Assembly (NCBI GenBank): GCA_000961765.1
Contig: LADT01000026.1
Location: forward strand, 1-64,000
DNA from: Clostridiaceae bacterium BRH_c20a
GTDB taxonomy: Bacteria > Bacillota > Peptococcia > Peptococcales > BICA1-8
DNA length: 64,000 nucleotides
Reading direction: 5' to 3'
How positions within the stretch are numbered: position 1 is the first letter of the stretch; the number at the start of each line of letters is the position of its first letter. The notes beneath the pieces were generated by a model. It was not told the origin of the DNA and searched no databases. It saw only the letters and a program-made list of their open reading frames with translations. Below are positions 1 through 6,981 of the stretch, piece by piece. The position numbers and the translations under genes are program-made.

Positions 1-2
1 TT

Positions 3-407
3 AATCCAAAAAGAATTAAAAGATTCAAAGACAAAATTCGCAGAAAGACTGTAAGAGGTACAGGCAGGAAAATGGAAGATATTATCAAAGACCTTAATCC
101 AGTACTGCGAGGATGGATTAACTACTACCGAGTAGCTAATATTAAATCCTTTATAAGAGACTTAATGGGATGGATAAGAAGACGGCTGCGAATGATTAAA
201 ATAAGACAATGGAAATCCTATAAGGCTATGCATAAAGAAATGAGAAAGCAGGGCATCAAAGGCAATGGGGAGAAAATGGCGATTACAAAGTGGAAGAACT
301 CCAATGTCCATATTGTACATATGCTACTCCCAAATAAACTATTTGAAAGCCTAGGTCTTATAGACATGCAAAAATATCAAGTTGGATTGTTGTCAAATTA
401 TTATTAA
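3..407 (+). CDS. group II intron reverse transcriptase/maturase, C-terminal part
   Basis: Intron-encoded proteins combine a reverse transcriptase with a maturase domain that helps splicing and mobility. The reading frame is open to the left edge of the window, so this is the end of a longer protein; the first in-frame ATG at 72 is probably internal. About 134 residues are visible. They contain the group II maturase signature: an LNPVLRGWINYY segment near residue 35, then basic helices (DLMGWIRRRLRMIKIRQWK) leading to a short tail. Reverse transcriptase motifs such as YADD are outside the window, so activity cannot be judged. The intron RNA 3' domains follow directly. Confidence 0.88.
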   Translation, partial: NPKRIKRFKDKIRRKTVRGTGRKMEDIIKDLNPVLRGWINYYRVANIKSFIRDLMGWIRRRLRMIKIRQWKSYKAMHKEMRKQGIKGNGEKMAITKWKNSNVHIVHMLLPNKLFESLGLIDMQKYQVGLLSNYY

Positions 408-425
408 TTTGATGAGAAATTTCAG

Positions 426-496
426 GAGCCGGATACGGCAAACGTAAGTCCGGTTCTGTGAGAGCAAAGAAAACAGGACTAATTATCCTGTTTTCT
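426..496 (+). ncRNA. group II intron domains V and VI
   Basis: Domain V is the catalytic hairpin of group II introns. GAGCCGGA (426-433) pairs with TCCGGTTC (449-456), allowing one G-U, and the interior TACG/CGTA stem closes a GCAAA loop. Downstream, 468-478 and 486-496 form a perfect 11-bp stem with a 7-nt loop, in the position of domain VI. The bulged branch-point adenosine of domain VI is not obvious, so the exact domain VI fold is uncertain. Position right after the maturase stop codon supports the call. Confidence 0.7.
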
Positions 497-772
497 AGCT
501 ACTCGATTAACTATTCTATATGAGTCTTTTAAATGGAGCCTGAGGTAAAGCTTGCCGTTAGCACCCATATTAAAATGCATGGTCTGTGCCTTATATTTGC
601 CTGAATCATCGGGGTTTGTTTTTATAAAAAGAGAGTAATTCTCTCCTACAATAGGTCTTGCACTAAATGATGAACTATCTGCCAGTAAAATCTTACGAAG
701 CTTTAGATCACCAAGATACAACATTAATGCTTCTAAATCTTCTCCAACCAAATTCATATTTTTAAGATTCAT
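479..772 (-). pseudogene. hypothetical protein, 3' end replaced by group II intron
   Basis: A minus-strand frame of about 97 codons from ATG 772 (an upstream TTG at 781 is possible); family not recognised. It is mixed polar/hydrophobic with no signal peptide or clear motif. No good ribosome binding site is visible, and a stop codon lies just upstream of 781. The last eight or nine codons fall inside the predicted intron (up to about 507), so the native C-terminus appears to have been cut off by intron insertion in the antisense orientation. It may not be expressed. Confidence 0.35.
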
Positions 773-884
773 CGGATACAATTATTTCTGCACTGTGTGA
801 TCTTTCCTCAAATCTAAATTTTCTACTTATGTTGCGTATATTCCTTTTTGATTAAGACACATCATTTACATACTGTAAAACATA

Positions 885-915
885 AAAGGCTAGAGGGAAT
901 CCCTCTAGCCTTAAA
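885..915 (-). terminator. rho-independent terminator after kamA
   Basis: A 12-bp perfect stem (AAGGCTAGAGGG with its complement, 887-913) with a 3-nt loop. On the minus strand it is followed by TTTTATGTTTT. It lies about 70 bases downstream of the minus-strand KamA gene. Confidence 0.75.
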
Positions 916-956
916 ATTTTCTTAATGAATAGTTTGTGAATGCACAGCAAAGCTGC

Positions 957-985
957 GCAAGGCTAAGGCTAAGATTGAGGTTAAT
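957..985. repeat. short (AAGGCTAAGGCT) repeat tract
   Basis: Tract of AAGGCTAAGGCTAAGATTGAGG type that overlaps the last codons of the KamA gene. The same hexamer-like sequence recurs at 12950-13140, 19271-19341 and 51127-51232, always at gene ends. Confidence 0.6.
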
Positions 986-2162
986 GTAATATTGCACCTT
1001 CTGCACCATCTTCTGAAACATTAGGAAGTGTCGTAGTTTCACCTCGGTGATTTCGTAAAGTGTATTTTTCTGTGTCCTTATCTACAATATAATAATCAGG
1101 CATTAATGGTATTTTGCCTATATTTGTTGCAATAACATACATGGGCTGAGCTAAACCGGAAGTATGACCTCTAAGGGTATCTCTTATTAATTCAGCACCT
1201 TTTTCTACCGGAGTTCTAAAATGGTCTATACCTGGCGCCGGTTCTAAATAAAAAACATAGTAAGGTCTAATTCTTATATTTATCAATTTTTGATGTAATT
1301 CTTGAAAAGACTTTTTGTCATCATTTATTCCTTTCATTAACACAGCCTGATTACCTACATTAATACCACAGGTTAATAAATCCCACACTGCCTGAGCAGT
1401 TCTTTCTGTTATCTCACTGGCGTGATTGCATTGAGTATTGAGCCAAATAGGAACCTTATGATATCTTCCTAAAACCTTTTGTAAGCCACTGGTAATGCGG
1501 TGAGGCAGTACTATAGGTAGTCTGCTTCCAAATCTTATCATTTCTATATGGGGTATTTCTCTAAGTCTACGGATTATATATTCAATCTGTTCATCGGGAA
1601 GAAGTAAAGGATCTCCACCTGTTACTAATACTTCTCTGAGCTCAGGGTGGTTTTTTATCCATTCTAACCCTTCATCCACATCAAATCTTAGCTGCAAGGA
1701 TTCATCCACTACCAATTCTTTACGAAAGCAGTGACGGCAGTAAATTCCGCATTTATTAACAACAGTAAAGGCAATTCGGTCCTCATACTGCCTAGCTATA
1801 GTATCAGGTCTGTCTTCATCTTCTGCCCTATTTTCTTTAAAAACAAGATAGTTTTCCATGCCATAACGGTTTTCTTGTTCATGCTTTGAGGGAACAATCT
1901 GTTTTCTAATAGGGCATTGGGGATTATCGGGGTCCATTAAGGATGCAAAATATGGTGTAGTTCCCCATTTAGCCGTAGTATTATTAATTCCCTCTTCTTC
2001 TTCAGTTGTTACATTAATATATTTTTTCAAATCTTCTAAAGTATCTACCTGATTTCTCATTTGATACTGCCAATCTTCGAAGTCATTCGAATTGATGTAG
2101 TTATATCCTTTAATTTGCTCTATCGAAGGTTTGATTTTAGTTTGGTGTTGTATCTTTTCCAT
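981..2162 (-). CDS. kamA: KamA-family radical SAM aminomutase (lysine/glutamate 2,3-aminomutase type)
   Basis: These enzymes move an alpha-amino group to the beta carbon using S-adenosylmethionine, a [4Fe-4S] cluster and PLP. The 393-residue protein shows the cluster motif C138-x3-C142-x2-C145 (CGIYCRHC), the GGDPLLL segment, the GHTSG stretch and the PLP lysine in GKIPLMP (about K350). Length matches the family. Substrate is uncertain: the segment that carries an acidic lysine-binding residue in lysine 2,3-aminomutase reads FYLEPAPG here, a form I associate with glutamate-type or unassigned relatives. The start ATG has an AAGGAGAGAAGG ribosome binding site. No beta-lysine acetyltransferase (AblB) gene is adjacent. 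Confidence 0.88.
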   Translation of the reverse strand: MEKIQHQTKIKPSIEQIKGYNYINSNDFEDWQYQMRNQVDTLEDLKKYINVTTEEEEGINNTTAKWGTTPYFASLMDPDNPQCPIRKQIVPSKHEQENRYGMENYLVFKENRAEDEDRPDTIARQYEDRIAFTVVNKCGIYCRHCFRKELVVDESLQLRFDVDEGLEWIKNHPELREVLVTGGDPLLLPDEQIEYIIRRLREIPHIEMIRFGSRLPIVLPHRITSGLQKVLGRYHKVPIWLNTQCNHASEITERTAQAVWDLLTCGINVGNQAVLMKGINDDKKSFQELHQKLINIRIRPYYVFYLEPAPGIDHFRTPVEKGAELIRDTLRGHTSGLAQPMYVIATNIGKIPLMPDYYIVDKDTEKYTLRNHRGETTTLPNVSEDGAEGAILH

Positions 2163-2417
2163 ATTCCTTCTCTCCTTTCAAAGTTTCTTTTAAAGACTAA
2201 AGAATGCAAATTATATATTAATCTCAAATTTTATAAATTTTATAATCAACCTTTTAGCTTTTATATCTTGATTTTTATATAATTAGTTTTTATTATTTTC
2301 TTCGAATTAAGACATGTAATTACTGGACATTTTTTTAGATTGAAAACTACCAGGGTATATATTTCTCAATAATGCACATTTTAACCATGGGTAAGATTAT
2401 AGTAAGGGGGCATCCTA

Positions 2418-3221
2418 TTGTTTCAGATTGCCGGTGTTCAAATAACTCCTATTATGAATGATAAAGAGGCTAATTTAAAAAGAGGAAAGCACTTTATCAG
2501 ACAGGCTGCTCAAGAAGGTGTGGATCTAATTGTTCTTCCAGAGCTGTGGACAACAGGATATTATCTCTCTAGAGACGCTTATTATTCTTTGTCTGAAACC
2601 AATAATGGTCCAACTATTTCTCTTATGCAAGAAGAAGCGTATCAAGCCAAAGCAGCTATTGTATGTCCCTTTGTAGAAAATATTAATGACGAAATTTATA
2701 TAGCAGCAGCTATTATGGATTCTAGTGGAGATTTGAGAGGAATAGTTAGAAAAAGCTTGCTCTGGGGGAGAGAACAAAGCATTTTTAAAAGAGGCGAAAT
2801 CAAATACCCCATATTTGATTTAAAGGCAGGGAAAATCGGTGTTTTGATTTGTTACGAAATGGAGTTTCCAGAAACTAGCCGTCTATTGGCTTTGGAGGGT
2901 GCCGAAATTATTGTTTGTCCCTCAGTTTGGAGTATAGCTGCTTCCCATAGGTGGGATATTCAACTCCCTGCCAGAGCTTTAGATAATACTGTATATGTTT
3001 TGGGTGTAAATACTGTTGGAAATAATAGCTGTGGAAAAAGCAAGTTGATTAGTCCTTTAGGTGATATTTTAGTGGAAGCATCGGATAAAAGGGAAGAATT
3101 ATTAATCCGGGCCATAGATAAAGAAGCATTATACTGGGCTAGAGAAGAAGTACCATACTTGGCGGACTATCTTAATAAACTTACTCCTGGTGGGGCTAAA
3201 ATACCTATACCTACTTATTAA
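2418..3221 (+). CDS. carbon-nitrogen hydrolase (nitrilase superfamily)
   Basis: Cytoplasmic amidase or nitrilase-like enzyme that hydrolyses a C-N bond of an amide; omega-amidase and N-carbamoyl amidase are typical members. The catalytic triad is visible: E42 in LPELW, K112 in VRKSLLW, and C145 in GVLICYEMEFPE. The length of 267 residues is usual. The start is TTG at 2418, seven bases after an AAGGGGG ribosome binding site (2404-2410); no better ATG fits. It is monocistronic and divergent from kamA. The substrate cannot be told from sequence. Confidence 0.88.
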   Translation: MFQIAGVQITPIMNDKEANLKRGKHFIRQAAQEGVDLIVLPELWTTGYYLSRDAYYSLSETNNGPTISLMQEEAYQAKAAIVCPFVENINDEIYIAAAIMDSSGDLRGIVRKSLLWGREQSIFKRGEIKYPIFDLKAGKIGVLICYEMEFPETSRLLALEGAEIIVCPSVWSIAASHRWDIQLPARALDNTVYVLGVNTVGNNSCGKSKLISPLGDILVEASDKREELLIRAIDKEALYWAREEVPYLADYLNKLTPGGAKIPIPTY

Positions 3222-3369
3222 TAACTTTAGTCACATCTAATCTTTAAGATTTCTTTAACATAAATATCGGTTAATAACAGGTTGCAGCGGGATACATGGA
3301 GTGGTTGTCAGTGATATAGGTTACTTGGCATTTGGTAGAAGGTACTGCCAAGCTTCCTTCTCTAAAGCA

Positions 3370-3954
3370 TTATTCCCCATAATTATGTTCCCCCTTTTGA
3401 CCAAAAACATATAACTTCTGTCCAAAAAAATTTAGCCCTGTAAAAAGCACCATGCCCACCATCATAGCTAATTGTTCAACTATATTTATACTAAAACTAT
3501 AGTCCATTGCCAATAGGAGGTAACGGACAAGAGGCTTGGCAATGAGATATGCTATAAAATAACATATTCCAATATTTACGGCAAATTTTATACCTGTATA
3601 AAGATAGCTGTCGTGATTTTTAAATGTAAAGCTTTTATTTAAAAAGAATGAAATAATACTACCGAGGGTATACGAAGAGGCACTAGATCCCCAATAACCC
3701 CAACGAAGAAAATTATAGAAACAAAACATTGTAAATATTCCCGAAATAGTATTAAAAATACCTACCAGTATAAATCTGACAGCTTGGTTTCTCATTATCT
3801 TTTTCACCATCCATATGGGTAGTACATTATTAGATACTGTGTTTTCAATAATATAGCGTGGTCTACCTTTTATTTCTTCATTAAAATGCTTTTTTCCTTG
3901 TTTTTCCACACTATTTTCAAGATTAGATATATCTATATAAAATCTTAAGGTCAA
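3370..3954 (-). CDS. GtrA-like membrane protein
   Basis: GtrA-family proteins have four membrane helices and often flip or pass polyprenyl-linked sugars, or work in cell-surface polysaccharide synthesis. The signature runs from RFILVGIFNTISG through SFFLNKSFTFK to the last helix and ends with LNFFGQKLYVF. The full frame has 194 residues, but the first 48 are not GtrA-like and the TTG at 3954 has no ribosome binding site; the ATG at 3810 gives a normal 146-residue protein. The upstream side ends directly at a GGGAC...GTCCC repeat, so the original 5' end may have been lost. No glycosyltransferase gene is beside it. Confidence 0.72.
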   Translation of the reverse strand: MTLRFYIDISNLENSVEKQGKKHFNEEIKGRPRYIIENTVSNNVLPIWMVKKIMRNQAVRFILVGIFNTISGIFTMFCFYNFLRWGYWGSSASSYTLGSIISFFLNKSFTFKNHDSYLYTGIKFAVNIGICYFIAYLIAKPLVRYLLLAMDYSFSINIVEQLAMMVGMVLFTGLNFFGQKLYVFGQKGEHNYGE

Positions 3955-3975
3955 AAAAAGGAGGGACTGTCCCCA
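3955..3975. repeat. short GGGAC-GTCCC inverted repeat
   Basis: GGAGGGACTGTCCCC lies between the 5' side of the GtrA-like gene and a response-regulator fragment. It resembles the ends of the GGGGACA...TGTCCCC elements at 4623-4669 and 51017-51124. Confidence 0.45.
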
Positions 3976-3998
3976 TACCTATAAATAATGACAACATT

Positions 3999-4294
3999 AT
4001 TGTAAAGGAATTAAATATAGATATAGAAAATCATACTGTTTTTAAAAATAATAAAGAAATAATATTATCTCCTATAGAATTTGATATTCTTCTCTTTATG
4101 GTTAGAAATTCTAATAAAGCCTTAAGCTATTCCGAGATATATGAGTCCGTTTGGAAAACTGAAAGTATAGGAGATACTAAAACTGTTATGGTTCATGTAA
4201 GTAATCTTCGAAAAAAAACCAAAACGGTGGAGAAATAGAATATATAATAACAATTAAAAAAGTAGGTTATAAGTTCATAGATAGCCTGCAGTAA
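3999..4294 (+). pseudogene. OmpR/PhoB-family response regulator, C-terminal fragment with frameshift
   Basis: The frame from 3999 encodes a winged-helix transmission domain: KEIILSPIEFDILLFMVRN, then YSEIYESVWK, then TVMVHVSNLRKK. It then runs into a stop. The rest of the domain (EYIITIKKVGYKFID, ending with TAA at 4292-4294) continues in another frame after an eight-adenine run at 4211-4218, which is the likely frameshift site. The receiver domain is missing altogether and there is no start codon with a ribosome binding site. This is a remnant of a PhoB-like regulator. Confidence 0.75.
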
Positions 4295-4420
4295 ATAATA
4301 ATCTTCCTGCCTCTTTTTTGCCCCACACAATTTATCAATTCTTAATTATCGATTAAAACTCCCATCAATCTGGAATTACTTAAGGTTAGTTACTGAATTA
4401 TAAAAGCCTCACCCCGAGCT

Positions 4421-4558
4421 TTTCTCTTGGGAGTTATGCCTGTGACCGGAATTCCGCTGCGATTTGTAAGTTATGGTGGCAGTTCCATGCTGACAAACAT
4501 GATTGGACTGGGGTTATTGCTTAACATCTATGTACGCCGCCAGAAAATTATATTTTAA
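4421..4558 (+). pseudogene. FtsW/RodA/SpoVE C-terminal fragment
   Basis: About 45 codons ending at TAA 4556-4558 carry the highly characteristic end of SEDS-family peptidoglycan polymerases: [18 protein letters not shown], then [13 protein letters not shown]. The rest of the gene (about 320 residues) is absent. In the family the residue after IPL is usually P; here it is R. Tandem repeats start right at the stop codon. Confidence 0.8.
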
Positions 4559-4669
4559 GGAAAGGGGACACATCTCTAAGGAAAGGGGACACATCTCTAA
4601 GGAAAGGGGACACATAAGGAAAGGGGACACATCTCATCTTGGGTTCTTGTTGGGCTGAGAAATGTCCCC
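4557..4669. repeat. 21-bp tandem repeats and a GGGGACA...TGTCCCC element
   Basis: Four copies of AAGGAAAGGGGACACAT(CTCT) start at 4557, 4578, 4599 (shortened) and 4616. The last runs into a 47-bp element (4623-4669) bounded by GGGGACA and TGTCCCC. A close relative of the 47-bp element occurs twice at 51017-51124. The right-hand sequence 4670-4879 holds no gene I can support; it has two more GGGGACA/GGGACA motifs near 4735 and 4870. Confidence 0.75.
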
Positions 4670-4879
4670 AACCAATGTGACTGTTGAAAATCAGCGTCTA
4701 GCTACGTTAATTTTAAGCCCCGACGTACTACAATGGGGACATTCCTGCTTTTAGCTGGTAACATCTAGGCAAGTAGCTTAACTTCAGCTATCAGTTTCTC
4801 TTAATCGTTCATATTCGAAACATCTATCGTCATTTCCCTGACTTATATATTTTATACAAGGTTAATTAAGTGGGACAAA

Positions 4880-5437
4880 TCACCTGTCCCCCTTATACAT
4901 TCTACCAAATTTAATGTTAGAAAAAAATAACTTATTTATGACCTGTAATTGCTCAGCAAGGAAATCTTTATCGGTAAATAATGAAACTCTTAAAACTTCT
5001 CCGTTAGGATTCATCATAAAATACTCATCTCCCCATATTATTTTTGTCCCATTGACCTCCGCTTCCCATTGTATATAAAAACCTTCGAATTTATCTATTT
5101 TAATGAATTGTTTTTTGTATTGAAAAAAATTATACTGACTGGTTTCTTTGCTTTTGCTAAGAAATTTATGCAAATCATTAATATTCCATACTTGGATATA
5201 TCCCCAATATTTATTTTTATCTAAAAATAAAAGACTAAATAAAACTTCGCTTTTATCATTTATTTCATCTTTTAATATGGATACTGTATTTGGTAATTTA
5301 ATCTCTATTGGAATTTCTTCGAATGAATATATCTTAGTATTTTCTGGTTCGAATATAGTATTAATATCTAAATCGTTATATATTGTCAAAGAGTTTGGCC
5401 ATATAAAAAGCATTAAAAATAATACTAAAATTTTCAT
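4880..5437 (-). CDS. hypothetical secreted protein
   Basis: Family not recognised. The 185-residue product starts with a hydrophobic signal-like segment (KILVLFLMLFIWPNS, residues 2-16) without a lipobox. The rest is a soluble, aromatic-rich domain (FFQYKKQFIKIDKFEGFYIQWEAE around 100-125). The pattern suggests an exported alpha/beta domain. An AGAGAGGTTAAG ribosome binding site precedes ATG 5437. It lies downstream of, and on the same strand as, a second small secreted protein, with a hairpin between them. Confidence 0.6.
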   Translation of the reverse strand: MKILVLFLMLFIWPNSLTIYNDLDINTIFEPENTKIYSFEEIPIEIKLPNTVSILKDEINDKSEVLFSLLFLDKNKYWGYIQVWNINDLHKFLSKSKETSQYNFFQYKKQFIKIDKFEGFYIQWEAEVNGTKIIWGDEYFMMNPNGEVLRVSLFTDKDFLAEQLQVINKLFFSNIKFGRMYKGDR

Positions 5438-5504
5438 TAAACTTAACCTCTCTTTTTAGTTTTTTATATTATTATTTGTTTGTTTTAATAAATTTATTAT
5501 AAAT

Positions 5505-5535
5505 AAATTGACCCCTCATTAGGGGTCAATTTGAA
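5505..5535. terminator. bidirectional hairpin terminator
   Basis: AAATTGACCCCT...AGGGGTCAATTT, a 12-bp perfect stem with a 4-nt loop and A/T-rich flanks on both sides. On the minus strand it closes the 5548-5949 gene. Confidence 0.65.
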
Positions 5536-5547
5536 AATAATTTTTTA

Positions 5548-5949
5548 TTAGTTAATTTTCTCGACTTCTACATGTACTGTATTTAGTAAATCACTGGCTT
5601 TAGAAAAACTATTATAACCATCCTGTAAATATACTTTGTAATGTACATCAATAACTCCTTCTTCAAAGTCTCCGAAATATCTTTGATTTTCCCAAAACCA
5701 AAAATCTCCGTCTACATTATAGAAAGTACTTACTGGTGCATAATCATGAAACTCTTCAATTAGATACCAGGAGCCGCTATCTCCCACAAAAGTTAGATCA
5801 TGGGTTACCCAATAATCATTCTGGGGAGTTGCAAGGGCATAAGGCGGAAAAACAGAAAGATCAGCACGTGGCGCAGCTAATACCGCATTACTTAAACAAC
5901 TTAACATTAATAACGTAGTAAATAAACAAACAACCAAAATTTTCTTCAT
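5548..5949 (-). CDS. hypothetical exported protein
   Basis: Not assigned to a family. Residues 1-26 form a classic Sec signal peptide (KK, a hydrophobic core, then NAVLAAP, with cleavage likely after VLA or AAP). The mature part is about 107 residues, acidic and rich in Trp, Tyr and Phe, with D-rich turns (FVGDSGSWYLIEEFHDY, DGDFWFWENQRYFGDFEEG), which suggests a small beta-sandwich. AAGGAGAG lies before ATG 5949. The preceding leader contains a very strong ribosome binding site followed by a nine-codon frame (6038-6067). Confidence 0.65.
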   Translation of the reverse strand: MKKILVVCLFTTLLMLSCLSNAVLAAPRADLSVFPPYALATPQNDYWVTHDLTFVGDSGSWYLIEEFHDYAPVSTFYNVDGDFWFWENQRYFGDFEEGVIDVHYKVYLQDGYNSFSKASDLLNTVHVEVEKIN

Positions 5950-6259
5950 AATTTTCTCTCCTTATATTCGAAAATTGTAATAATTCTAAATCCTAAAACA
6001 TAAACAAATATTAAGTGTATTAATTTAGTCCCTTAAGTTATTGCTTTGGGGGCTCATTTTTTTCCACTGGAATCACCTCCCCCTTTAAATTTTACAAATT
6101 ATAAAGGCCAATGAATCTTAAAAATATTTAATTATTTAAGCTTATTTTTTATTAATTTTTTTACGGAAATCTGTAATTAAGTCATATATTCTTTAAAGTC
6201 AAAAAAATGTTGCTTTCTATGATTTACATTAAAGCCACCTCGATTTTTGGGGTTTTAAA
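5950..6259. other. intergenic leader region
   Basis: AT-rich upstream region of the 5548-5949 gene. The only structure seen is GGAGGTGATTCC (minus strand, about 6069-6080), a near-perfect match to the 16S anti-Shine-Dalgarno end. It is followed by GTG at 6067 and a nine-codon frame that stops at 6038. No other gene was found. Confidence 0.4.
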
Positions 6260-6310
6260 AAAACGGAGGTTAAAATGCTACTAAATTCGTAACATTTTAG
6301 CCTCCGTTTT
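6260..6310. terminator. long hairpin, probable terminator
   Basis: AAAACGGAGGTTAAAATG (left arm) and CATTTTAGCCTCCGTTTT (right arm, 6293-6310) pair with one mismatch around a 15-nt loop. T-rich and A-rich runs flank it, so it could stop transcription in both directions. It lies downstream of the 52-residue minus-strand gene. Confidence 0.55.
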
Positions 6311-6352
6311 TCGGTCAGCCAATATCTTTCATTTTTATGAATTAACTACTTA

Positions 6353-6511
6353 TTAAGAGTGAAAATAAAATAAAAAGAAAAAATATGCTAAAAGTAAAAG
6401 AGAAATAAATATAACTAAATAAGTAGTTTTACTTTTCTTGTTAAATTTTTCGTTATCTAATATCCATGCTATAATTAATAAACAAGTTAGGAAAAAATGG
6501 AAAATAATCAT
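6353..6511 (-). CDS. small two-helix membrane protein
   Basis: Not recognised. The frame encodes 52 residues: a first hydrophobic helix (IIFHFFLTCLLIIAWIL), a short polar loop (DNEKFNKKSKTT), a second helix (YLVIFISLLLLAYFFFLFYF) and a very short tail. A TGAGGCG motif lies six bases before ATG 6511. It is on the same strand as, and about 100 bases downstream of, the riboswitch-controlled DUF2292-like gene, so it may share that transcript. Small size keeps confidence moderate. Confidence 0.5.
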   Translation of the reverse strand: MIIFHFFLTCLLIIAWILDNEKFNKKSKTTYLVIFISLLLLAYFFFLFYFHS

Positions 6512-6608
6512 ACTTTTCGCCTCAAGAAACATTTGTTTTTTATTGGTTAGAGTTTATTTAATGACGGCTTTAAGCAATTTAATTTTAAATTTAGCCTCCT
6601 TTTCTCGG

Positions 6609-6782
6609 TCAGCTAATACTTCTTCTTTTTTCAATGATATCGCAGCCGACTAATTTACCTTTTTGAAAAACTAAACTTACTGTCCCATACTTTTCTTCAT
6701 CAGAAAATTTCTTTATCAAATCTAAATATTCCTTAGGAATGACTTGCGTTAGCTTATCTATCCGATTTTCGGTAAAGTTCAT
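6609..6782 (-). CDS. DUF2292-like microprotein under c-di-GMP riboswitch control
   Basis: A 57-residue protein of unknown function. The C-terminal half (KYGTVSLVFQKGKLVGCDIIEKRR) fits the short DUF2292 family of Firmicutes, whose members end in a similar 'YGSVTLVVQDGKVVQIEKTEK-R' pattern. The ATG at 6782 has GGAG nine bases upstream and is preferred over ATG 6797, which has no ribosome binding site. The gene is preceded on its strand by a terminator hairpin (6802-6842), a c-di-GMP-I aptamer (6866-6944) and a promoter (6953-6981). Confidence 0.65.
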   Translation of the reverse strand: MNFTENRIDKLTQVIPKEYLDLIKKFSDEEKYGTVSLVFQKGKLVGCDIIEKRRSIS

Positions 6783-6801
6783 TTTAATCAACTCCATCAG
6801 A

Positions 6802-6842
6802 TAAAATAAAACCTACCTTTCGAGTAAACCGAAAGATAGGTT
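6802..6842 (-). terminator. riboswitch expression-platform terminator
   Basis: On the minus strand a 13-bp, nearly perfect stem (AACCTATCTTTCG / CGAAAGGTAGGTT, 6810-6842) is followed by TTTATTTTAT. It sits between the c-di-GMP aptamer and the DUF2292-like gene, as expected for transcriptional control. Confidence 0.82.
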
Positions 6843-6865
6843 ATGTCACTTTTAAATATGATATT

Positions 6866-6944
6866 CTTTCGGCAACCCGGCTACCATAGCTTGTGCTTTA
6901 GGCCCGTAGTTTTGCGTCCCTAGTTTTCACTAGGTTTGCCTTTT
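6866..6944 (-). ncRNA. c-di-GMP-I (GEMM-I) riboswitch aptamer
   Basis: Reading the minus strand from 6944, the sequence has the conserved parts of the class I cyclic-di-GMP aptamer in order: GGCAAACC, a GNRA-type GTGAAAAC hairpin, GGGACGCAAA, a variable P2 region with GGGCCTAAAG, CTATGGTAGCC and GGGTTGCC. The P1 helix pairs GGCAAACC-proximal bases with GGTTGCC. The class senses the second messenger c-di-GMP. A terminator follows within 25 bases, then the DUF2292-like gene. Confidence 0.93.
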
Positions 6945-6952
6945 CTAAGATT

Positions 6953-6981
6953 AAAATAACATACTAGATGAATTTTGTCTA
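6953..6981 (-). promoter_or_regulatory. sigma-A type promoter of the riboswitch transcript
   Basis: Minus strand: TAGACA (6981-6976), a 17-base spacer, TATTTT (6958-6953), and the aptamer begins about 10 bases further on. Spacing is ideal; both boxes differ slightly from TTGACA and TATAAT. Confidence 0.55.

Larger units (their letters stand above)
1..507 (+). mobile_element. group II intron, 3' part
   Basis: The window opens inside a bacterial group II intron. Seen: a maturase C-terminus in frame from base 3, a domain V-like hairpin at 426-456, a second hairpin at 468-496 in the domain VI position, and a CTACTCGAT-like 3' end at about 499-507, which resembles common bacterial intron ends. 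The 5' part of the intron lies outside the window. The 3' boundary is inferred from these landmarks and could be off by a few bases. Confidence 0.7.

Noticed and set aside
468-496. Simple terminator hairpin after the maturase gene
   Set aside because: Its position after domain V and before a CTACTCGAT end fits intron domain VI better, and no T run follows.
4557-4669. Possible CRISPR array
   Set aside because: The 21-bp units are joined without unique spacers and the copy number is four; no cas genes are present.
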